Source: Gymnorhina tibicen
Lineage: Eukaryota; Chordata; Aves; Passeriformes; Artamidae
Assembly: GCA_013399875.1 (NCBI GenBank)
Contig: VXAZ01018984.1
Coordinates: 1,976,100-2,040,099 of the forward strand
Length of the DNA stretch: 64,000 nt
Direction of reading: 5' to 3'
The notes below the pieces were generated by a model. That model made no database searches and had not been told where the DNA came from. It was given only the letters and a program-made list of their open reading frames with translations. The position numbers and the translations under genes are program-made. Shown piece after piece: positions 24,721-35,500 of this stretch. How positions within the stretch are numbered: the first letter of the stretch is position 1; each line of letters starts with the position of its first letter.

Positions 24721-26880
24721 ACTTAGCTGAGAAGTTTCTATGCTACTCAAAAATCAGTTTTAAAAGAATAAAAAAAAAAAAAAAAAGAAAATCACCTTAA
24801 ACAAATAACAAACAATCCTTATCTCTGTTTAGATTACTGAAGCAGCATTTCAAGAGTAGGTATGCCTTCCATGAATAGTTTGTTTACTTTTTCCTGTAGT
24901 TGTCTTCAGCATTAAAGTTAGAATAATATTTTTCATGCTTGTTTATAGTCACTGTAATTTCCCTATTATAATTCCACTGAAACATTGTAAAATAGTGGGA
25001 TCCCATGCTTTGTGTGGAGTTGCTTGGAGTTACTCAAATACAAAAAAAAAAAAATTAAATGTTTATCTTACTCCTGGGGTGTTTTAGCTAGCAAAAAACC
25101 CCCACCAGGTCTAAAATTTAGATTTGTCCTATCATGACAGTCCCATTAGGGGAAATTGGTCCACCTACCTCAATCATGTGAAGTAAGAATGTGTTCTTTT
25201 CTAGTTGCAGCTAAAAAGAGCAGTCAGTCCAACAGAAATACATACATAAAAATAACACTTTTTTTTTCCAGAATAAAGAGAGTCAACTTCTATTTACATA
25301 ATTAAACAAGAAAGAAAATTCAGTACTAAGTTGATATTCTACACTGTTTATCCAGTTAATCCAAACAACATAGTGGGTTCCTACCACCACAATTATTAAA
25401 TATATCTTTTCCTAAACCTGACCCACCCATTCAAAATGTTGTCGGACTCTGAAACAGCAAAATTGTGATGTAAAACAAAAGACAGAAAACTGAGGAGAAA
25501 TAATAACCCGTTAATTTATGCAGGATAATTACCTATCTAATGAGCAATATAAGGAGTTGCCCTTTTACCACTAATTAAAGCTCGAAGTGGCTTTACATCA
25601 GAAAAATCTCCTCTTTTCTGCCACTCCCTACTCAAGCCCATCAAATTTTACAGCTTTCTTGTAGCCTCTTTTAAGAGACTGTGACACAGATTGACTGTGT
25701 GAAGCTCTAGCAATATCCTGCCCATAAACTGTGTATTTATCTTTGCTTTGGTTATTTTCCTTTGACATTCACAGCAAGCAAGGTTTCAGCAAATACACTC
25801 TTCGAGTCATTTTATACAGCAGGCAAACAGCAGCATATCATTTGTTCCAGCTTACCTTCCTTATGTTCTTTTCAGATTCTGATTTTTATGGAAGATACTC
25901 TTTTGTGTAGCTGATTGTGTCTCCAGGCTGCATGTTAAGGAGATATGGGTTAGAAATTAGTGAATTTAACTTTCAGTTTTACTGACATTTTGTTACAGAG
26001 CACTGATACCAGCTCCCACCATTTCCAACACACAGCTGTGTTGTTGAAAACATCATTAGCAACAGCCTAGCCTAGCCTTCCAAGGAATTACAATTTCCTT
26101 TCTTGTCTAAGCACTTTTACCTCTGTTAGTCCTGTCATGGATTTAACAGAGGGCTTGGGAGTTTCCTTCTAACTCCCATTTTGCTTATGACTGTGTCATC
26201 ACGGTTGGCTTGCAAGATCTTAGGGGTCTTATGCATATGTGAGATACCTCTAGGCTGCATGCTCCCTCTCCTCTCATCCATGAAGAGTTCATATATGAAC
26301 AGACTGGTCTGCAACCACCCACAATGCAGACCAACATTATTTATTCTACTGTCAACCATTTTGATGATTATTAAGGCAATCATGTATATGTCTGATAAGA
26401 TGGGCATTCCTTTTTGGCACTTCTTTACAGCACAAACTTTACCCAAAAAATGATTTTAGGAAGCAGCTGTATGCTTTGTCAGTGTTACAAAACATTGTAT
26501 TCTGTGGCCATTTTTTTTTTCCCTGAAGTGTTCTATCAAAAAAGTTGTGAGCATGAAATTAACGAATATCCTCTCAAGCCTTTGAAATGAATGGACCCTT
26601 GTGAATTCCAAGGGTTTTGGCATTTACACTGCCGTATTTTAGTAATCTCCCTTCACAAATGGGTCAAATTAGCACACAGTACTACTTCATGTATGCTTAA
26701 AAATAGGCACTATAAAGAATTTATGCTATCCACTAGCATTTATTTGCTTCGACAAAAAATACAGTTGAATTAGTTTGGAGAACCATGGAGTGCCAGAGAT
26801 AATTGTTCATTACAGTTATTTGGTACAGTCCAGCTCTTGTTACACCTCACTGACCACAGGTGATAACTGCATTGGGTTTT

Positions 26881-26902
26881 CTCTCTCTCTCTCTCTCTCT
26901 CC
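26881..26902. repeat. (CT)n microsatellite
   Basis: About eleven CT dinucleotides in a row, bounded by 'ggttttct' on the left and 'cctgctatcc' on the right. Confidence 0.95.
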
Positions 26903-27899
26903 TGCTATCCCACAGGTGCTAACATTTTCTTTGCCTCATACCATCATCCTCTAGCTGGAAAGCATAATTAAGCTAAAGTCAGAGAAGGTTGTTCCCTGTT
27001 ACTAATTTAAAGTTCACAGCTTTTTTTTCTTTCAAAACTGAACGAAGGCTTGTTGGTACCAGTTGTTTAATAAGGTATTATATCCTCCTTTGGAGCTCAG
27101 TCCTCATATGAAGTATTTGATACTTTTTGATACTGATACTTGCACACCCTCATCCAGCCCAAGTGCTGGTTTTACCAGTTATTTTATGTTTTTTCTAGCA
27201 CGACTTTCCTCTATCAGAATTTGATTCTAGTGTCATTCAGGTTTCCTTTTCTGAATTTTTTTGGGGGTCTCTTGTCTCAAAATGTTTGCAGACTTCCCCT
27301 CTCTTATAACATTATAGAGCAACAATGAATTTCACTGTGGATTACAGTTCAGCTGCTACAGTGTTCCATTTAGACGCATGTCCCCACTCCACATGTGCTC
27401 TTTTCATCTTGTTCAAAATGCTGGCCTGGCATTTTTACACAACGCTCATTTGTTTCCAAAAAGGGAATGCACACACAATATCCACAGCTGTAAAAGCTGT
27501 GGAAGAGCTGCATTCATGCTTTAAAACGGGAAAGTAAAGATGAGCAGCTTCCAAACACTTCATGATTAGTAAACAATGCCACGGCCTGTTCCTGTCCCAG
27601 AAGTAGGACATGACCAAATGAACTCTGCCTTTTTAAATCTGCACTCCAGGGCTCTGAATGGGGCTGTTCCCCGGAGTAGACAGCTCCACAGAGAAGGTAG
27701 GTGGTGTCACAGGCACGGGAGGGAGCAGGATAAGGAATTTGAGATGTGGAGCAAAGCTCTGAATTTTGCTCCTCGCCATCTGCTGCTGCCGAGCAGAGCT
27801 GTCAGTCAAAAGTCCAAGAAAAGTTTGTTTATGACTTAAAGCCTGTGTTGTCCTCATCTGAGGCTCTCGGGACTTACCAAGAGGGGAATTAAAACTTAG

Positions 27900-28490
27900 C
27901 GTCAGGAGCACCGTGACTACGGGGCAGTGGAGGGAGGCGGTGTCTGCACAGCGCTGGGCAGCGTTTAAGGTGGTGGTTCTTTCGTGCTGGCGGAGCAGCC
28001 CCGAACAGCGCGGACCGGCAGGGGACTGCATCGAGCCTCGCTGCGGATCCCTTCTACAGCCCTGCGTTAGCACGAGCTGCATCGCCAGCTTCCTCAGGGT
28101 TGGATGCGGGGGGAGAAAGAACATGGATAATGAAACACCTTTATCCCACAGCGCTGGCTCCCGCCCGGCGCCTGCGCGATGGCTTCGGCCCGGCACCGGC
28201 ATGGCAGCGGCCTGGGAGTGCAGCTCCGCGCACGGCCCCTGACGGAGGGCCCTGGAGCAGGGGATGGATGGCCCTGGAGCAGGTGATGGATGGCCCTGGA
28301 GCAGGGGAAGCCCCCACCTGCCCCGCAGCTTCCCGGGGCAGCCCCTCGTGGAACAACGCGTGGAGCCGTGCGGCCGCTCGGCCGCCCTGCCCCGGCCCCG
28401 CATGCGAGCGGTGGGGCCTCCCTGGCTCTGCGACTCCCTGTGGGCGCTGCCGGGGAGCGCTTGCGCGGCCGAGCTTTGGTCTGCGTTTTG
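27900..28490 (+). promoter_or_regulatory. CpG island, probable PRMT9 promoter
   Basis: A CpG- and GC-rich block in AT-rich surroundings, about 0.9-1.4 kb upstream of the PRMT9 start codon and on the correct side of it. It includes an NRF1-like core GCGCCTGCGC at 28169-28178 and a 22-bp minisatellite. Long open frames cross it on both strands, but their composition is that of any GC-rich DNA and none shows a domain. The likeliest role is the PRMT9 promoter with a non-coding first exon, but no donor site can be assigned with certainty (a good AAG-GTAGGT candidate lies at 27697, just outside). Confidence 0.6.
28248..28305 (+). repeat. 22-bp minisatellite, about 2.7 units, in the PRMT9 CpG island
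   Basis: The unit ggccctggagcag + gggatggat recurs three times, the last unit partial. The units differ at one base (gggatggat against gtgatggat). Confidence 0.9.
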
Positions 28491-28494
28491 TATT

Positions 28495-28558
28495 GTATTT
28501 TATTTTATTTTATTTTATTTTATTTTATTTTATTTTATTTTATTTTATTTTATTTTAT
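28495..28558. repeat. (TTTTA)n microsatellite, about 12 units
   Basis: A near-perfect run of TTTTA directly follows the PRMT9 CpG island. It continues into T-rich sequence to about 28586 and then an A-rich stretch at 28605-28620. Confidence 0.97.
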
Positions 28559-28880
28559 ATATTTTTTTTTATTATTTTTTTATTTTTGTCTTAAGAAAAC
28601 AGGAAAAAAAAAAGAGAAAGCCTAGTCGTGATTGGTACTGTGTTTCTTGCAGTCCCTCTCCACGAAACCTTCGTGTTCTTCAGGACTGGGACACATCTGG
28701 ACCTACTGAAGTCCTGCTCACCTGAGTACCTTTAAAAGTTACAGCGGTAACCCAGGCAGGTATAAAAATGTGCATATTGGTTCTGGTCACTCTTTTAAAA
28801 TGTTTTCTTAAGGGAAAAAATAGCCGCGGTACCTTGTGTAAAATAAACTACGAACTCGTTAGCTCTTTCTGTGAGGCTTT

Positions 28881-28930
28881 GTTTTGTGAAGATGCTGTTT
28901 TTCAAGGAGATGCTGTTTTTCAAGGAGAAA
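28881..28930 (+). repeat. 18-bp tandem duplication
   Basis: The unit gatgctgtttttcaagga occurs twice in immediate succession, in the non-coding stretch between the CpG island and the first PRMT9 coding exon. Confidence 0.9.
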
Positions 28931-29354
28931 AAATTTAACCTGCAGATTTTGTGGTTGATTATGAAATATATGAGTGCATGAACTTCCAGTGTACAAAACT
29001 GTTTGGTCAGAAACATGCTAAAATGTCTCTTACAAAAACAAATTTTACAAAGCCAGAAATGTAATCTTGTTTCCAGGACGTGGTTTAACCTAGATGTGGT
29101 GCACACTTGACTTTTGAGTGGTGAACACTCAGAGCTGGTGAAATTATCAGTGGCGTAAAGATGAGATGTTTTTGAATCTTCAGGACTTGGTGGGAGGAAA
29201 GACGTCTTTACTAAATGCCACTGAAAACGAAAACATTTTTTGATCTGTCAGCTTTGTGCACAAACGTTTTGGCCTACAGTATATAGTACGTGTGACTTCT
29301 TTTCTTTTTCTTTTTCATTTTTTTAAATGTAAGCGAGTATTAACATCCTTCAGA

Positions 29355-29540
29355 ATGCCCAACTCCAATGCCAAACTTCACAGTAACCACAGGAGTGGTC
29401 GGGAAGCCAGCAGACGGGAATTGGTTTCCAGATCTTTGCAGAGTGCTCAGCATTGCCTGGAGAACCAGGATTTTGGAACTGCATATGCTCATTATCTCCT
29501 GGTATTAAATCTAGCTCCCGAGTTAAAAACTACTGTCAAA
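29355..29540 (+). CDS. PRMT9: PRMT9 coding exon 1
   Basis: Residues 1-62, beginning [10 protein letters not shown] and including [12 protein letters not shown] and [11 protein letters not shown], which open the TPR region. It ends in phase 0 before GTAAGT. The ATG is preceded at once by a pyrimidine-rich tract and 'ccttcag', so the exon may really start at 29354, with the 5' UTR in a separate upstream exon. Confidence 0.92.
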
Positions 29541-32500
29541 GTAAGTGCTCTTCGAATTACTTTAAATTTTATTTATTGTAATTCTCTTGAGGTCTTTGTG
29601 ACATGTTTTGTACTTGTGATTGTTACATGGAACTAATTTTTGCTTTTATTTTGAAGACAAAATTGGAAAATAAGTAGTAATTGAGATGGCAAATGACTTT
29701 AATAAGCTTGGTATGCTTGTATGAAGGGAGTTCATAGAATCTTCTTTTAGTCTGTGTGTGTCAATCACATTTAATAAAAACGAGGCCTTGTTAGTAGGGG
29801 AGCATGCACTAATATACATGCAAGCACTTAGTAAACACTGCTGGGTGCTGATCCTCGTGTGTGGGTGTCCAGGTGTATGTCAGGACACTTTTAGATGTTT
29901 TCAGGGCTCAGTTGCCTACTTTTGGTAACTCCCAGCACCTCAGTGATCTATGTTTATTTTCTAGGAAACATTTCAGTTTACTCTCTTTAAATGGGCAGAA
30001 GAACTGGATTCGCTGGCACGTATTCAAGATCTGTTTAACTGCTATGAACAAGCGCTTGAACTGTATCCCAATGATGAAGTGATCTGTAACAGTATGGGAG
30101 AACATCTCTTCAGGTTTGTAGTGATGCATATTCAGTCTTTCTAAGGTTCATGTTGTAAATACAAGCACATTCAAATCTGCTTGTCTGAAATAGCTTAAAA
30201 AGAGTAGGCAGTGCTAAAATAAATGTTGTTAATCACTACAAAAGTGAAAAAAAAAGAAGCCACAATGTTTTGTTGTTGCTCAGGTCTTCTAAGGCTGGAA
30301 TTTTAAGACTGAAATCATAGATTGTAGTCCGGGTGGTTTTAGTTAGGTTTGCTTTTTGTGATTCCTTTGTTTTAAAGGAACACCTCGCTGAGCATTGTAT
30401 TAAAATGTATATGTATATTTGATAATTTGGGGCTTTTTTCAGTGCTGTCTGATTTGAGATTATGCTGTAGGTATCATAAAAACTTGATTCAAATTCACAA
30501 TTTGGTTTCTTTTTGGTTTCTTCCCATTTTTTTCAAAACTGGCACTTAATGCAAAATCTGGCAATTCAAAATTTTGTGGTTTTGCAGAATGTTCCAGGTA
30601 AATAGAGTAAAACAGTTTTGGGGTTTATAGCATTCTCTTGAGTTGATTATCTGTGAGACTGGATTGCAGAGCTGCTGCTGTCGTGTTGTTGCAGTGAGTT
30701 CTTATAAATAAAACCTGTTTTACTTTGTCAAAGGATGCAGTAGTGGATGAAGGTTGGTGCACACAATGGTATTTCTGAACTGGCTTTGCATTTTACGGTG
30801 ACTTGATGTACAGCTATAAATCATTCTTTTTCATAAAGTAATGCCAGTGTTTTCTAAAGATAATCTTTCTAACTAAGGCAAAATATTTCTATTGTCTTTT
30901 AGCTGACGTAAGACCTCTTTAGAGCCCCTCAGATGTTCACAGCTGCATGCATACTTTCCATTTGTTTGTCATTTTTGCTCTTAGAATGGGCTTCAGAGAT
31001 GAAGCAGCTGGGTATTTTCATAAAGCAGTGAAGCTCAACCCCGACTTTGCCGACGCCAAGGAGAATTTTTACCGCGTTGCAAACTGGCTGGTGGAGCGCT
31101 GGCACTTCATCATGCTCAACGATGCCAAGAGGAACCTCACCTATCTCAAGGCCATTGAGAATGCTGTCCACTCAGGGAGCAAATCTGTCCTGGATATTGG
31201 AACGGGAACAGGAATTTTAAGGTATGCCACAATGCACATGTCACATGAATTTAATAGTAAAGTATTGGTTGCCCAACAAAATTTGGCTGAGAGTGGAAAA
31301 AATAACTACTTTGATGCTTTTATGGAGACTAAACTTAAGCAAGCAAGCAAAGCTTTCAGAAGCCAGTGAGTCTGGAGATTAGTGACTAGTAGTATTTTTT
31401 GAACCTTTTTTCATAATTTGTTGCAGATGCTTTTTGTGCCAGTAAGTACTGTATAAATTGAATTACTCACATTGGTGTTGAAGTTGTAATGTTATTTGTC
31501 CTGTCTTTAAATATTGACTGTAAAGAGTGGATTCAGAATAGCTGGGGGAGTGTCCTTATGCTAACTGTGGTGGTTTTTTTGTTGATAACATCAAGAGGAT
31601 ATCAACTTGTGCAATATCAGTGTTCACACAAGACATAACAGTTCATTTAATGATGGTTTTTAGACTTGAACTGGTAGAAATATGAAACAGATGTGGAGGA
31701 GGGGAAAACCCCTGATTCTTGTTTTCCAGTATGTTTGCAAAAAAGGCGGGAGCATCTTTCGTCTATGCCTGCGAATTATCCAAAACCATGTATGAACTTG
31801 CCCGTGATGTGGTGGCAGCAAATAATATGGAAAGAGAGATCAAACTTCTGCATTTGAAGTCACTTGATATAGAAATTCCAAAGCACATACCTGAAAGGTA
31901 CGTTGTTGCTTTCTCTTCTGATAGTATTTTGAGTTCGCTCTTAATTTCAAGAAAATAGGAAATGCCTTGTGGCCTAACCAGGAAATAACACTGCTGTGAT
32001 ATTAATCACAATGTGGGAAGGTTCTCCGTATCTTTTATGTGTTTAAAGAGCAGAAATGACAACATGTTCTTCAGATCATCCTAATTTCTATGGTAGATCA
32101 ACAATGTCGTAAATTAAGGAGTTTAATTCTTTGATGGTGGGAGCTTTGGGGCATGTGTAATTATACTGCAGCAACAGGAAAAAAAATTAAATTACTATGT
32201 CATAAAAGTAATTTTAACACACTTTTATACTTTTAACATCTGGCTCAGTTCCGCAGCCTTTGAATAGGATGGAGTTACTAACATTTAATAAAGCGTCTGA
32301 TGATGGTACAGGCTCATGATCTGCAATGATGACGCTCCTGGTTTAGGCCAGTCAAGCCTTGTCTAATTGTGTCAGCTGAGCTACAGTAACATATGTATCC
32401 CTTTAGTATATATAGTGAGTTACTAGATGTCAACTATTAATAAATAAATTACTGCTGTTCTCAAAGTGTCTTCTCTTATTATGCTGTATGCTTTTTGGTT

Positions 32501-35500
32501 TAATTCCAGAGGATTTAAGATTTTAGGGTTGTTAGTCTGTGTACAAATTTTACTGTGCTTTGATTATAGTTTTGAGGGTTTTAATTCCTTTTTATACACA
32601 TGCATGAATACATACTATTGCACAAAATATATATTCTGTAGTATCATTGGCTGTGTGCCCAGGCTGAAACATCTTCCTGTTTTGGCTAGATTCTTCCCAC
32701 ACAATTTATTTATAAATGCTGAGCAAGAAGCTTTACAGTAAATTCTTGCTCAATATTTGCTCTCTTTTATCTGCATCTTCAATAATTTCTAACAACAATT
32801 CAAAACACATAATTTTTTGGAAGAATTAAATTGCCCACGTGTACTGAAACTCCAGAATGCTGGTAAAAGTTTTGCTCTGAAATCATACTAGTATGGTGGG
32901 GTTTTTTCTTTAAAAGAATGATTGATTGTTGACAGGAGTGTTTGTTATACATCATATTTTTCTTGTCTAGAGTTTCCTTGGTTGTCACAGAAACAGTCGA
33001 TGCTGGCTTATTTGGAGAAGGAATTGTGGAGAGCTTGATACATGCTTGGGAACATCTGCTTTTACAACCAAAGGTAGGTGATGTGGGTACCTGTGCATGT
33101 GCACACATTCCAGGCATATGGGAATGAGAAACAGTTGTCTTGTAAATATTTCATTCCTTTTGGTATGCTAAAAATGAGTGATCTGGGCTTATTCCATGAA
33201 TTTGATTTTGGTGAGCAGCAGTGAGGTAGAACATACATTGTACTTTTGTGACCTCTGTGTTCTGAGCAAACAGGTATTTGCCAAGCATGTTTCCCTGATG
33301 TAACCTTCCATCATCACAGATAGTTCAGTCTTAATCACTGTTTATTCATTTATTTTAAATCTTTCTTGTCCCCCATCTTTGTAAGTAACACCAAAAGAGT
33401 TTATGTGGTTTTTAAATGTACAGTCAGTCTAAGCAGAAAATGCTGAATTATGGTAGAGTTATTTCTCATTGTAAAACTTGGGAACACTCAATTATGATTT
33501 GGTAAAGAAATTAATTTATTTTTGCTGATTTGAACCTTTTTGGAAGACTGAGGAATTCCACTGGGTCTCAGATTTTACATTATGTATTTTGTGGTTTTGC
33601 TAGTACATTAAGCAAAGCAATATGACAAGGAATCTTAAATACGGTAATCTCTGTTACATCTTAAAAAATAGAAGGACTTCTCTTTATTTTGTCCTTGCCT
33701 TGATTGCAACTCATTAAAAAAAGTTTTAGCTGGCTGAAACCTTTTGTGTTGTATTGCATTGAAACTGATGACCTCTAGTGTTGAGTACAGGAATGATGCA
33801 TAAAGGAAAAAGCCTGAATGTTTCAGTATACTCTAACAAAACACAGATTGAAAAACACTGTTAGAGTTACATAGAGGAAGTAGTAGACTGAAAAGTAAAG
33901 CTGATGCCTGGTTATATTAAAACACTGTATTAAAAAAATTCCCTCAGTGGTCAACAGAATGCCAAAGACCAGTGACTTTACCAGTCACTAAGAACTTAGT
34001 GATGTTATGACTGTCACTTGAATGGCTCACTAATATGTAACTTAGGCTTTTCAGTAATGGTAGAAATAGGCCACTGTCTCATTGCATGGTGTTATTGTTC
34101 ATGTTTTCACAGCCTAAAAACCAAGACATCTGTGCTGGAGACTATGGCAGAGTTATTCCTGCAAGTGCTACAATATTTGGGATGGCAGTGGAATGCAAAG
34201 AGATACGTAGACATCACAGGTGTGTTTAAACTCTAGCACAGCTTGAACCCATATTTTTTATTTGGGAAGAGACTGGTTGTTCTTATTGACCATTTCTCAT
34301 TTACTGTGCTCTTTATTTTTTGAATGGATGATTATCTGTTTAACTGAAAAGATTTCTGCCCTCACCCTCCCCATCCCTTTTCCAGGCTGTCTTTTTTTTT
34401 TTTCCTTTGCCCCACCTCCCTACCCCTTTGAGGTTCAGATTTTCTGGACCCCTTAATCACACAGTTATGCTGAAATACCTGCCTCTAACACAGGCTAAAG
34501 AAATTTAATTCCTTCATAGTAAAATTACTTCTCAATTTCTGAATTGGAGATTCTTGGATTAATGCTTGGCCTTTATCCTCATTTTGCCCTCTTTATAATC
34601 TGCTCCATACCTCACTTCTGGATTTAACCCTTCCAGGATTGTGTAAAGCCTAAGTGTTGATAACTTCAGCTGTCATTATCTGTCTGAATGTCCTTTGCCC
34701 AATTCTGAACTGGCATACAGTAGGGTTTCTTTGCTGAGACCAGTTCTGACTGTGTATCATTTACTTTCCTATTTATTCTCATCTTTTAGAACAGTATCAT
34801 TGTATGGAGACAGTCTCTCTCTGAGAGGTTTGGACTTAATGTATTTTGTTTAGGATTAAGAAAAGGCTTTGCTAGAGAAAATACTAACTTCTAGAGGAGC
34901 TCCAGTGCACTGGATGAAAAGCAGCCAGGCTGCATCAGTGATTTTTCTAATGCAGTAGATCTGGAAAGTGGCCAGCAAGAGACAGAAGTTCCCATGGTAG
35001 ACGGTCACAGAATAATTTCTTTTAGAAGTTTATTCATCAATTAGAAAAGGCTTTGCCTTGAAACAGGGCATTGACCATTCCTTACAAAATTTAAATAGAA
35101 TGAAAGTTAATTTGCTTTTAACTTTGGATTTTTGAATTGACATTCCATTTTAATATTTTAAGGTCGGGTGACTAGCAAGACTGAAGTGATTGTCACAAAT
35201 TAATTATATGCTGTAGGAAAAAAAAGTCACTTTTAAATTTCTTGCCTTTATAGTTTGAGATCCCTTTTTGCTCCAATAAGAATATTTAAGACTATTTTAA
35301 CATGTCCTGTTCTTATGTAAAACACTTGCCTGTTCTCAGATTTAAACTATGCAGATCTCTTTGAATTATTCTCATGTGCATGCTTTCACATTTCCTGAAG
35401 TGTTTTCACAAGCTACAGGAAAACTTTGGGGTTTGGATGTTTTTTTCTGAGCAGGAGGCCTAATGAAATAGCAGTGTGGAAGTATCTCTCTTCTCATGAT

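Larger units (their letters stand above)
23479..27900. other. ARHGAP10-PRMT9 head-to-head spacer: no gene seen
   Basis: AT-rich non-coding DNA between the divergent ARHGAP10 and PRMT9 promoters. It includes an old SINE remnant (24560-24720), a poly(A) run at 24770-24786, another A run near 25041, and a CT microsatellite at 26881-26902. A block near 25500-25640 has several TAATTA-type cores. No convincing open frame or RNA gene was seen. Confidence 0.6.

Noticed and set aside
27633..28725. Long open frames on both strands over the CpG island at 28 kb
   Set aside because: They have Pro/Ala/Gly/Arg-rich composition typical of GC-rich DNA, overlap each other in several frames, run into the TTTTA repeat, and show no domain.
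29256..29354. Upstream in-frame methionine for PRMT9 at 29256
   Set aside because: The extension translates a pyrimidine tract and intron-like sequence into a hydrophobic stretch absent from the family. A splice acceptor sits immediately before the ATG at 29355.
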